A DNA stretch of 64,000 bases from Hortaea werneckii (Eukaryota > Ascomycota > Dothideomycetes > Mycosphaerellales > Teratosphaeriaceae), in NCBI GenBank assembly GCA_037044905.1, contig JBAOKB010000024.1, positions 124,001-188,000 of the forward strand, read 5' to 3'. The notes beneath the pieces are model-generated. The model saw nothing but the letters and a program-made list of their open reading frames with translations. It had not been told where the DNA came from and made no database searches. Positions 54,001 through 64,000 of the stretch are shown in pieces; within the stretch, counting starts at the first letter, position 1, and each line of letters starts with the position of its first letter. A program made the translations under genes and the position numbers.

Positions 54001-54713
54001 CTGAAGTTTCCAGAGCGAGTGTGTCTTGCAGGAGCGCGAAAGAGCCTGTGCCTTGTCGCCTCGCTTGCCTAAAAATTTCCCTTCCAGCGTTCCGTCACCG
54101 ACTCCCACTTCGCGCGTGAACCCTGCAGGGAAGGCGAAAGTCTGTCTGCCCGCGCTTTCCTCAAGAGCGACAACCGCGCCGGCAGCTAAAACTGAGATCG
54201 ACAGGCCGGGTAGCATTACCTCACTGCGGTGCTAGCACCAGCCGTATCGGGCCCTGCAACAAACGTTATTTCCAGTTTTACCGCCGCGGCACGCAGACAT
54301 TTTTTTTGCGCCTTTCGCTGCCCGTCTGGCACCTGTACACCACACTCGACGCCGGCTTCTCTTGCACTGGGGAACATACACGCCGCGTTGAGACTAGTCG
54401 CCCATTCCGTGGCACGTTGGAAAAGAAGAAAAAAGCCAAAGGGCGCACACTCCACTTCTCCGGTCGAGCGCTTTACCGCCAATATCTTTAACGGCGGCGC
54501 TAGAAGGTCTTGAGGTGGAGCTTAACTTTGCACGCGCATCACCCACTGCCGAGGATCGCGCTATTCTGCATCAAAACAACAGGCTTCCTCCGGTCCTCTT
54601 TCGACGGGCACCAAGGCACTTGTACCCGCCGGCGCGCTGTCACAAGCCTGTCATCCGCGCTTCGTTTGGAGCCATTGGCGTCACGTTCAGCGCGTCTGTT
54701 GTCGTGTCGTAGC
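51014..54713. other. Long intergenic region upstream of con7
   Basis: 3.7 kb without a supported protein gene. Short frames exist but lack conserved character. From about 53270 to 54700 the plus strand is rich in C/T and short AUG frames, which would suit a long con7 leader; the boundary of that leader cannot be seen. No RNA gene or repeat found. Confidence 0.5.
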
Positions 54714-56352
54714 ATGTCCAGAGGATACACAACATCACCAACCCAGAATCCGCACGACGCTTCGTTAAGCTCAATTTTAGCGAGTCATCTTCAACAAGGA
54801 AATCTCCAGTCAATGGACGCAAGGCAGCCGGAATATCCGCAGTCAGGTTTGAACTCACCTTACGCGCACTACAACGGACACCTGTCTGAAGGTTCATCTG
54901 CAGATCAAGCATCTGCTGTGCAATACACCCCCGGCCAAGACTACAAGTCGTCGACCTTCTCCTCTTCCGCGACGCCCAATTCAGAGTACGCCCTGCCGCC
55001 GCAGTCTGCCAGAAGCAGCAGCGGCGCGTTTCCCGACTACGTTAGATCCACATACCCAGACAGTGCTGCGGGACGCTACCAAGCGCCTGCTCACAGTGGG
55101 AACGCCATGGCGCATACATCAAGTCCGTCTATCTCCATGCCTCCTGATGGCCAACAAAGCAACGGTCAACCCAACAACAACAGAAATTCTGACGGAGATG
55201 TCCCTATAGATCCTTCGATAGCTCAGTCGAGTCCGACCTACCCTCCCTACGCAGCACTATTCGCCATACCCGCCGCAGCATGAAATGCCTCAGTACCCAG
55301 GACAGCCGATGACCCAAAACCGGCCAGAGTGGGCAGGGTATTACCAGCAGCCGCCTATGGGCTACAGCCATTCGCCTGCAACTACTGGCGGCGCTGCACC
55401 GAACATGGTTGCCCATGTCCCCAGACCACCACCATCGGTGGGTAGCGCCGTGCCAGCACCATATCCGTATGCACATCCTAACTCTTACCAGGGCGGACAT
55501 CCGCTGTCCACGGTTTACTCATTTGTCCCCATTCCGGGCGCGCAGCAACACAAAAGACCGAGGCGAAGGTACGAAGAGATTGAGCGGATGTACAAGTGCG
55601 GCTGGAATGGCTGCGAAAAGGCGTACGGAACGCTGAACCACTTGAACGCACATGTGACTATGCAGTCCCACGGGCCAAAGCGCACTCCAGAAGGTGAGTG
55701 GACGAACGTGCAGTTGTTTTCTTTCCTCTTCGCCCCAGACTCTAGGTTTTGCGTGCATGCCGCTGTCTAGGATTTCGCGGGGCGTGATCGATTGTGGCCG
55801 TTGGCGCCAAGTTTTTGCATTCCCTTTTGTTTTATCAGCTTTCTTCATACCTGCCCAAACGCATGTCCCTGCATTCTTGCTGACGATTACCACAGAATTC
55901 AAAGAAATCCGCAAGGAGTGGAAGGCGAAGAAGAAGGAGGAAGAAAATGCGCGGAAACAAGAAGAGGAGCGTCAGCGCCAAGAGGCTGCACGGCAAGGCC
56001 AGGACCAGGCTCAGCAGCAGCCAACGCACCAGCAATATGGCCAGCAGCACATGATGCCTCAGATGGGTGGTCCTCAGCTTCCGCCCATCGGCTATCAGCC
56101 TGCCGGCGGTCAGCCTGCCCAGTACCCGCCGCAGCAGGTGGACGGCGCACAGCAGTACGGGACTAGCAGCCAGATGTACGGCGCCCAGGGCTACCCTCAG
56201 AGCCCGTACGCCCAAGGTGGCCTGCAATACCAACAGCGTGCGTAAGTGTGAGTCTTCGCGGTGCTTGGAATACTAACACCCGCGAAGACTCTGAAGCAAC
56301 CGGGCAGTCTCAACAATACCAAAACGCCCGTCAATCACCACAGCAGCAGTAG
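54714..56352 (+). CDS. con7: C2H2 transcription factor Con7, frameshifted
   Basis: Exon 1 54714-55693 (ATG in MSRGYTTSPTQNPHDASLSS), intron 55694-55895, exon 2 from 55896. The disordered Ser/Pro/Gln-rich N-terminus is followed by STVYSFVPIPGAQQHKRPRR, RYEEIERMYKCGWNGCEKAY and LNHLNAHVTMQSHGPKRTPE, then EFKEIRKEWKAKKKEEENAR. This motif is diagnostic of Con7, a regulator of conidium shape and pathogenesis-related genes in Magnaporthe and of morphogenesis in other ascomycetes. One base too many (or two missing) near 55250-55252 breaks the frame before EMPQYPGQP. A last intron with a perfect TACTAAC (about 56271) ends at 56285; the donor is either GTGCGT (56240, giving a Q-rich tail to 56352) or GTAAGT (56244, stopping early). 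Confidence 0.87.
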
Positions 56353-58509
56353 TCACCTCTGCTCATGAGGGGTTCGGCTTTTTCCTCATCTGTCAGTGTG
56401 TTCTATCGACATGAGTGCATTTGCGGCGTTGTTTATCTGTATTGCAGAGCGCTGCATTCGGATTTGGCGAGTGGGAGACGGTGTGCCAGGCGGGGGCAAT
56501 CGGTGGAGGTGTATATGTTCTTGATTGGTCTTCGGGCATAGCGACGAGTGAACGGCTTTCTCCAGGCATGCAATATCGTAACGGCCGGTGATACCATACA
56601 TTGTAGCTCCAAGGAGATGCTTGGACAGTTCAGGGTCTGTGGCTATCTCGGGCTTTCACAAGGGATGCGTCTTTTTAAGGGGACGGGGAGTATAGAGATT
56701 CAAGAGAGGATGGGAAAATTAGTTTGGGCAGCTCTGCTCTTGTTTGTACCTACAGCTCCAAGTGTGAAACATCCCTGGTAGTGTACGGACAAGATTCGCA
56801 CTTGCAAAGTACACGCGTCACTCGTAGGTCCAGTGCCGCTATACTGTCCGGCCGTGTCTCAAGTGGTTGCTAGCCAGCTGACGGCGTGCGTCTGGTGGTG
56901 GAAGCGCGAATCTTGAGATGCGCTCCAATCATTGATCTTCCCGTCTTACCGGAGGTAGTGGCGTCCCAAGAGCCAGAGTACTACATGGCGATCCCTTTTT
57001 ATTCCATGCTGCTTCCACGCGCGCTGGCGCGCGCTGCGCGGCGGGGTGCGCCATCGATCTGGTCTCCCTAGCGGGATCTGAGCGACAACGGCAGCTAATG
57101 TACACTACAGCGTAAGTGCCGTGAGGGATAGAACGATAGCGCTGACCGTCTTAGCTAGCGAAGGTTACACGGCGCAAGGGCGTGGCACAGCGGGAATCTC
57201 GTCCCTGTCTGTCCCTGGCCCTTGGGGCTCTTTGGCCCAGCGCTAGTAGTGCGGCGACGAAGCTGGAGTACTAGTGTTTGGCGGCACAGCCTCAAACGAG
57301 CACTTGCCGATACCATACTTTCATTTTCATATGCGTACCGCCTCGAACGCCTAGCGAACGCTTCAATCCTAGAACCCTAGGATGGCCTGACCCTTGACAT
57401 GAAATGAGAGAACACGGTTTGGATGGCCCTCGCTGCTGCTATCAACTGACACCATAACCCTACATGACTACTCGACTTGATCCACTACCCGGCTGCCCTT
57501 GTTAAGAGATAGAGCTCCCAGATCCGTTAGGTTCGATGAGACGGTCCGAAATGCTTATACAGTAGCCCATCCGGACAGGGTATGATTCCAGAACGGAACT
57601 TTGAAACGGTCAAACTAGCACGCTAGAAGCTCACTAACAACGCAACTTATGTTACGAGGATCCCTATAGATTTCTACGCCACCGATCCAACGCCGGGCAA
57701 TAAATGACTTGGGGTCTTGGACATGCCGCAAAGCTACACCCAAGCTAAAATCAATTCTCCGAGTTGGCTTGCGGATTGCAAGTCCCCCGGCATTAAGCTA
57801 CATACACATATAGGACGGCTTCATTCCTTCCCTCGACCGCCTTTTCCTCCCCTCCCACGCTTGGATCCCCTCCTGCGCTAGAGCCGTCCAGTTGCATCCA
57901 CACCTCCCATCCTTGATCGACAGTACCTTCCAGCTCCTGTCGTCCCTGTCGTTAGGCCAACAGCTGGTATGCAGCTCGCACGAAGTGCCCTCGAGTGCTC
58001 CTGTGCTTTTTGGGGGGCCGCATCGCAACCATTTGCTTCTTCGCATGAATTGCAAAGCACTCACAATGGCAGCGGGTGATGGCAGGTGGGATTGATTGCT
58101 GTCGTCGCCATCCTTTGCTTCATGAGAAACCGCTCAATGGTTTCCATTGCTTCTGATAGGAAGCTACACCTCGTAGCCGCCTATGGATGCTCCGTAATAC
58201 GTGTGCATGCCACGGAGAACCTGCACGCTTGTTGGTGCGGAGGCACCATGGCACCTTCTGTTGTCAAATGAAAGGCACAGCGTGCTCCTAACAGGTCTGG
58301 ATCTCTTGCAAATGTGCCGAGCAACTGGTGGTGTCATCAGTATACGCCCGCAAAGGCTCCTGCTTGCGAGCCAGCAGTGGCACCAGCGGCGATTTGGGCG
58401 GCTCTCCTTCGTGCCTTTTCAGCTAACGTCAACCCCGCCAGTAGTAAGCAGTCCTTCATCTGCTGATCGACGTCTGCTCGTAAGACAAGTCTACCTCTCC
58501 TTGTGAAAG
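56353..58509. other. Intergenic, no supported gene
   Basis: 2.1 kb without a convincing frame. A few dinucleotide-like and CTAG-containing stretches occur (57150-57400) but no repeat unit, tRNA or transposon feature is visible. Confidence 0.5.
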
Positions 58510-59179
58510 TCACCTTCGGATGCTGAAGATAGACCCCAGCACTTTGTCATTGGCTTGGTCCGTGATGAGATAGTTGTACATTGTCTTGCTGCAGCATGGG
58601 TACTTGCCGAGTCCACGCACGCCATGTTCCGCGTTCTTCGTCCGCTCCCATTTCACTTGGCGTCCTGCTTGACTCGCATTTGCAGAGGCGGGAATGGACA
58701 TCAAATAGACTGATCGGCCATCCTGAGTGAGCTCGATAACTTCGTCTTTGCGCAAACTATCCTCCTGACAGTTCGCCCAGTCGGAGCGTCAGCGCCGAGT
58801 AGTAGTTTGGAGTCCTTGCTACGCCGGAAGGTAGCACCGCCTAATATTTCACTTTGCTCGTTGCTGCCTCTGTACACCACCAAATCCGGCAGCCTCTTTA
58901 GCTGAGAGCAGTCTGCAAAGAACGCTGGCGAACTTTCATCCTCATCAAGATAGACATACGAGTTTTTCCATCCCCATCCGCCATTCTTGACGTGGAAGGT
59001 CTCTGTAGGCGCTCCTGCCGGGAATGGCAAGTTGGCACCTTTCGGAGTTGCCTGAGAAGCTTGCTGCTCTGATTCTGGCGGCAAGGATTGGTCTTGTGGT
59101 GCAGTTAGGCGGATCCAAGAGTCTCAGAAGCGTCGTAGAAGGGGTCTTGCGGAGTATTGCCTGCTTCGGTTGTGCTCAT
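58510..59179 (-). CDS. Tubby-C/LURP-like small protein, frameshifted twice
   Basis: Apparent intronless gene from ATG 59179 (MSTTEAGNTPQDPFYDASET) to stop 58510. The first segment shifts frame near 59108-59116 into APQDQSLPPESEQQ. That segment continues with NGGWGWKNSYVYLDEDESSP, LPDLVVYRGSNEQSEILGGA and KDSKLLLGADAP, and a second missing base near 58776-58784 leads to WANCQEDSLRKDEVIELTQ and the final strand NYLITDQANDKVLGSIFSIR. With two bases added it is 223 residues. The beta-rich pattern (PDLVVYRG, ILGGATFRR, MYNYLITDQANDKVLGSI) resembles fungal relatives of tubby-C/LURP-one (DUF567/scramblase-like) proteins. Assignment is a pattern judgement; function unknown. Confidence 0.5.
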
Positions 59180-59874
59180 GCTGTCTAAGGAAGTACGAAT
59201 AAAATCTCAAAGACTGATATTGACAAATGAAAATGACGGTAGAGCTCTTCTATATGTAAAGGCTACGTTTCAAAGCCATTATTGCATCTCAAAATCCATC
59301 TCGCGAGCTTACACTAACCTACGCCATGCTTTTACGACACCCGAGCCACAGCATAGGCGGGCGGATGACAGCATTGGGTCATGCCGTTGCACCAGCCTCT
59401 GCCAAGACAGATGATTTGGCCAATCGTCCATGGACGTTATGTAGAGTGCCACTGTTGGAAAGCTTTTCACAGCCTCGACAGCCTCCCTCCGCCTCGCCTG
59501 CCAAGTTTGCGGATGTGCTTCCGGAAGTCCGAGCATGACAGCCCATACGAAATACGACGGCGATCTTCAGACTTCACCTGTAAAGCCACAACACTCATAT
59601 GACAGTCAACTGTGTACCGCTCACAGATTTTCAAAGCGACTCTAAGGCCCAATGATAGCCAAGGTTTGATTGCAAGCGAACGTCGCTGGCTAGACGAGCA
59701 CATCTGGAAAAGCGGCAACACGATGTTGACGCATAGCTCCGACAGCGGAGTAAGATACCGGCAAATGCAGTAGACTGCCGCCATGGATCGTTAGAGACAA
59801 AATCATGATTGTAGCCACTACCAGAGTCCTCTCCCTTCCCTCCTATTTCGAGCAATACGTTGCACGCCTTGATA
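59180..59874. promoter_or_regulatory. Divergent intergenic region
   Basis: Lies between divergent starts of the tubby-like gene (minus) and the MFS gene (plus). No supported gene in it. Confidence 0.45.
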
Positions 59875-61492
59875 ATGTCCGCCCTCTTCAAGCCTTTCGT
59901 GTGGTTCTACCGAGAGTTTGGAGTTGCCGCTATCCATGACACTGGGCGTAATGCGTACATCATTATCCTGACAAGGACCTTGCGCATGCTTGCGTATGGC
60001 ACCAACTCATTGATCTTAGGTCGGTCGTCCTGGTTGAATGCAATATCACTTACTGATCCGCATGGCTAGCACTCTTCTTCGCTGAGCTGCAATTCTCGGA
60101 TTACCGAATCGGCCTTTTCTTTTCTTTGACACTGCTCGGCGACGTGCTCTTGGGTGTCATTCTAACACTTGTGGCTGATCGAGTTGGTCGGCGAAAGATA
60201 CTATGCGGTGGCTCGATTCTCATGGCGGTGAGTGGTACATCATTCGCCATTTTCGAAAACTTTTGGGTGTTGCTCTTCGCCGCTGTGGTCGGTATAATAA
60301 GTGCCACAGGCGGAGATTACGGTCCTTTTAGGGCGATCGAAGAGTCCATGCTTTCTCACTTGACGAATCCACAGACCAGAGCAGACGTACTGGCTTGGTA
60401 CGTTACCTTGTCTTCACTCGGATCAGCAGTCGGTAGCGAGCTCTCTGGAAGACTTATCAAGTACTTTCGGACTACCAACGGCTGGGACCTACGACTGTAT
60501 ATCACTCTCTCTTCTGGCTTTACACTGTGATGGGCATAATCAACGCAGTCTTGACCCTTCTCCTCACCAAAGATGCGAGATGGCGCCGAAAGAAGAGTAC
60601 GCAAGCGTCCCGCAGGAAGACGAAGATGGGAACGTGGGACGAAGGCGCCACCTCAGCAGAGGGCAACAAATTCATTCGACGGAAACGGTAACAGCCCTGC
60701 ACCAGCATCATCTGGCTTCAAGGAAGCATCAAAATTCAAGAAGTACTGGTCACAAATGAGCCGCTGGCTTGCTCAAATCTCAGCACCAACTCGCTCAACA
60801 ATGTACAAGCTGTGGCCACTGTTGGCCGTGGACTCTCTTGCGGATGGAATGGTACCATACCCACTGACGAACTACTACGTCGACAATAAGTTCCATCCTG
60901 CCAAATCCACACTGGGTGATGTAACGGCCGTTGCTTTTTTCCTCGGCGCCATATCTTCGGTCTTTGCTGGCCCGCTAGCACGCAAGATGGCTTGATAAAC
61001 ACAATGGTTTTCACCCACATACCGTCTTCGGCGGCTGTCATTGCATTTCCAGCACCTGGATCATTATGGTTGACGGTCGTACTGCTGCTTGTGCGTGCCG
61101 GCCTGAACAACATGGACCAAGCACCTCGTTCGGCTTTCATCGCTGCCGTGGTGAAGCCAGAAGAACGGACTGCGGTCATGGGCATCACCAGCACGCTAAA
61201 GACCTTAGCTGCTATGGCAGGGCCGTCGTTGACAGGGCTGTTGGCCGGCGGAGACAGGTTTTGGATTGCCTTCGTGGCCGCTGGCGCCCTTCGGCTTGCC
61301 TACGACATTGGCTTATACGTCCTATTCATCAATATGAAGCTCTACCAGCATGAGCCAGACTTTCAGGCCAGCGATAATCACCAGGCACAATATGCCGAAG
61401 ACAGTGAGAACGAGATGGACGAACTGCTGAGCCCATCGATTACAGATTCTAGCGATGAGGATAGAGGCTCTAAAGGTCATCAAGGTGCTTGA
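59875..61492 (+). CDS. MFS transporter, broken by several frameshifts
   Basis: Exon 1 is 59875-60019 (MSALFKPFVWFYREFGVAAI), the intron is 60020-60069, and exon 2 follows. Membrane helices and MFS motif A (VADRVGRRKILCGGS) are clear, then TGGDYGPFRAIEESMLSHL and VTLSSLGSAVGSELSGRLIK. Frame is lost near 60491-60497 (continuing as VYHSLFWLYTVMGI), again in the acidic linker at about 60573-60680 (probably two missing bases, through a frame reading EMAPKEEYASVPQEDEDGN), and near 60984-60992 (ARK to GLINTMVFTHIP). The C-terminal half has YKLWPLLAVDSLADGMVPYP and NMDQAPRSAFIAAVVKPEER. It resembles fungal drug/proton antiporter-type MFS members; the substrate is unknown. All breaks look like one-base deletions. 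Confidence 0.7.
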
Positions 61493-61526
61493 TCGGATGG
61501 AATTGTGATTGCATCCCGAAAGGGAG

Positions 61527-61574
61527 CAAAAAAAAAAAACAAAAAAAAACACAACAAAACAAAACAAAACAAAA
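61527..61574. repeat. A-rich microsatellite
   Basis: Runs of A interrupted by C, including (CAAAA)n and (ACAA)n units, between the convergent ends of the MFS and P450 genes. Confidence 0.8.
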
Positions 61575-61636
61575 GTAAGACGACATTCCTGCATGTACTA
61601 CGGCGCCCTGCTATATAGGTAATTCCATAGATCTCT

Positions 61637-63357
61637 CTAGGTATCCAACCTCACCTCTTCTGCTCGCCGTCTCAATTGAACCTTTACCTTAGGATCAGTC
61701 ATCACATTACCCTCGAACTGCATCTCCGATGTTTCGTCTGTCGGGTCAGCTCTCCAGTCGTACTTCAGCAGCAAATGCGCAAGTGCGATCTTGATTTCGT
61801 TGCTCGCGAAGAACCTTCCCGGACACGCATGTTGCCCATGACCAAAACCCATGTGCTGCGCTGAAGTTGTGACATGTTGCCACGCATTGACCTGGCCTGG
61901 CTTCTCGCGCTCGCGAAGGAAGCGATAGGCGTCGAACTTTAACGGCTCCTCGTAGACGTCTGGGTCCAGGTATCTCGGAGCTATCATGATACGTGCGCCG
62001 GCTGGGAGAACAGTACCATCGGAAAGCTGCACGTTAGACTTCACGAGACGGTTCATCGAAGCTAGCATCCAGTCAGCAAAGGAGATGTTTTCAATGAGGT
62101 TGCAACTTACTAAAGGCAGGTGGATGGCAGCGCTGGCTTTCCTTCAGGAAACTGTCCATCAGCCGAAGCTTGTAAAGAGCCGTTTTGCTCCAGCCCTGTT
62201 CACCAACAACATCCACCACTTCTTGTCGAAGAGCTTGGAGGACTTCCGGCTGCTCGATTATATCCAGCATTGCGGTCGTAATCGCTTCCGTCGTTGTATG
62301 AATCGCCGCTAACGTCAAGGACAGCTGCGCAGCAACATAATTAACTTGGCGACCTCGAGCGACCTCATACATCCATCCGATAGTGTCTGCGGTCTTGGGC
62401 GGTTTGCTACCGGCAGCGATGGCTTTTTCGGCACGTTCTTTCCGAAGTTCGATCTCTGGCATGATGAGCTTGTTGGCATCAGCGTATTCTTTCCGCACGC
62501 GGATACAATGCGGCATGAACCAGTGCACGACCGGACGGAAGACACTTGGCACAAGACGTAGCAAGCGCGCAGCAATGAAGCTGTCGACCTGTAGGGGAGT
62601 ATTAGAATACTGCAGTCTGTGGCCAGGAGATGACGTACCGTATAGTTCTTCGCAATATGCAGCCATTGCTCGTTTCTGCAGAGATCTTGACCCAGGAACA
62701 CACGCGAAGAAAGGCGTGCTACCATATCCAGAATGCCCTGCTTGAGCTGCGTGCTTTGCCAATCCTTGTCTTCACCGAAAATGTCATGGATGGAAGCAGT
62801 CGTTTCGTCCACGAGGTCGTTAGTGACCAGACCAAGCGACTGGGTGAGCTTGACCCTAACAGTCTCTTGAATGAGGTTGTCACTGCATCATGTATGATTT
62901 ACATGATTAGCTCCTCTGTATAGCCCAATAATGGCTTTGCAGCTTTGTTTCCACATACTCATGAAGCCCCTGCGCGAAAGGCTCAAAGCCCGGGTAATTG
63001 GCGAAGAAGTCCTTGGCGAAGGCCATGTTGAAGTCGAGCTCATCGAGTCCCTTCAACTCATCCGCGAATCGGTTTGGAACGACAAGCTTGGGACCAGTGC
63101 CAGTCAAGATTTGGAAAGGGCCTTTGGTCTGCTCTAATCCTTTGAGGACGGTTTGCTTGCCATGCTTGAACCAGCTGGCCTTCGGTCCCAGTCCTTGTTC
63201 CGAGAGCGATATGACCGGGAAGCCAGGAAATGGTCTCTCATTGCTCAAGGTGGAGTAAATGAATGCGACCACGCTGAAAGAGAATAGCACCGGTGATGAG
63301 TTGCACTGAAATTGGGAGTGTCTGCAGCAAATGCGGGATCTCGTGAGCAACCGCCAT
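61637..63357 (-). CDS. Cytochrome P450 monooxygenase, N-terminal frameshift
   Basis: Four exons: 63357-62959, 62882-62639, 62588-62111, 62061-61637, in phase once one extra base in the TTT at 63277-63279 is removed. The N-terminus then forms a membrane anchor (LPISVQLITGAILFSVVAFI). The I-helix has LAAIHTTTEAITTAM, the ExxR motif is ESQRCHPPAF, the PERF-like region is FDAYRFLRERE and the haem loop is FGHGQHACPGRFFA with the Cys thiolate ligand. It resembles the fungal ent-kaurene oxidase/CYP68-like clan, ER-bound, using a P450 reductase. The substrate is unknown. It is convergent with an MFS transporter, but there is no synthase gene nearby to suggest a metabolite cluster. Confidence 0.9.
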
Positions 63358-64000
63358 GTTGAACGCTTTGAAAGAGTACTTCTACCTCTTATGCTGTAGA
63401 GGCGGGTTTCAGAGAAAGGAAAGGTGTGCGCGTATGGAGTAGGAGATGTTTTTCAATCTGTAGGCCATACTCTATGTACACGGGCCCGGATACACGACTG
63501 TTGATCTACTGACGCTTGTGCGAGGTTGTTGGCGTCTGAAGCCTGTTTGACCCTCATGTGTATCCACTTCATGCGGAGCTATCAGGGGTGAGTGGAGGCA
63601 GTTGAATCTTGTCGAATTCTTGTGCAGAATAATAGGACTGTAGTGTGTTGCCAACACTTTAGCTGCAAGAGGCCGTCTCGGGATCATGGGTTGATCGGTG
63701 GGGATTATGCAAATTTATGAAAGCGATCATCATTTTCGCGGCGTCAATCACACCCGCTGCAACCTGAAGAGACAAGGCGTCAGATGTAACACCATTTTCT
63801 CGTGCTTCGTGTTCGATTGTGTCGATTGTGTCGCTCAGGTTTTACTTGCGGCCCCCTGTGGTTGGTGAGATGCCTTGGACATGAGGCGAGGAGCCCCGCC
63901 CATCCGCAAGATTAGGCGACAAAGTTTGTGTAGCCGGCCTCTCAGAGATTCGGTCAGTGGGAAGTTGGGAATTCATTGAGTATTAATTGTGTCTTTCACT
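63358..64000. other. P450 upstream region, no supported gene
   Basis: No convincing coding frame or RNA gene up to the window end. Contains a short direct repeat (GATTGTGTC twice near 63813-63832). Confidence 0.5.

Noticed and set aside
53084..54235. Several overlapping frames (up to 215 codons) upstream of con7
   Set aside because: They exist in two or three frames at once with low-complexity Ser/Arg/Pro content, as expected by chance in C/T-rich DNA; more likely con7 leader.
1..64000. Transposon, RIP-degraded repeat or CRISPR-like array
   Set aside because: No terminal repeats, reverse transcriptase or transposase motifs, no AT-rich TpA-enriched tracts and no regularly spaced identical repeats were found.

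Overview
The window is nuclear DNA of a filamentous ascomycete (Pezizomycotina), most likely a Dothideomycete. The signs are compact genes with 45-70 nt introns (GTAAGT-like donors, CTAAC/CTGAC branch points), a dispersed single 5S rRNA gene, a tRNA-Thr with a 13-nt intron, and many Pezizomycotina-specific families (DUF3292, DUF3445, Con7, ChAPs, BTB proteins). I cannot name the species from sequence alone. About 25 protein genes lie on both strands with no operon-like order; intron coordinates were worked out by hand from splice signals and reading-frame continuity.

Layout. 0.6-7.7 kb: BTB protein, a small membrane protein, an orphan protein, a DUF3445 enzyme, a degenerate ~100-bp tandem repeat and a possible GIY-YIG-like gene. 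8.6 kb: tRNA-Thr(AGT). 10.1-19.7 kb: RNPS1-like splicing factor, secreted 5'-nucleotidase-like phosphoesterase, profilin (in an area of strand-asymmetric low-complexity DNA with a 40-nt G run) and a DUF3292 membrane protein. 20.5-30.4 kb: acidic nuclear protein, the large HIR-complex subunit Hir3, and an exomer/ChAPs cargo adaptor. 30.7-37.9 kb: a second BTB protein, an MFS sugar transporter, 5S rRNA, an orphan protein, a MAPEG protein. 38.4-43.6 kb: Nse1 (SMC5/6), ribosomal protein uS9, an Ats1-like RCC1-repeat protein and the Rad9 checkpoint clamp subunit. 44.0-51.0 kb: a leucine-rich-repeat protein, Thi20 (HMP kinase plus TenA) and the DEAD-box helicase Dbp2. 54.7-63.4 kb: the Con7 transcription factor, a tubby/LURP-like protein, an MFS transporter and a cytochrome P450.

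Two things stand out. First, from 31.7 kb onward, and especially from 44.5 to 63.3 kb, seven otherwise conserved genes are each broken by single-base frameshifts (about a dozen events), including the conserved housekeeping helicase Dbp2, while substitution-type stops are absent. This pattern points to assembly or read errors, or less likely to decay of one copy in a duplicated genome. Second, Dbp2 carries a 529-nt intron exactly at helicase motif V, where the long autoregulatory intron of yeast DBP2 also appears to lie, with a canonical TACTAAC branch point. I see no transposon, CRISPR, virus or clear secondary-metabolite cluster; most of the window is core fungal genome.
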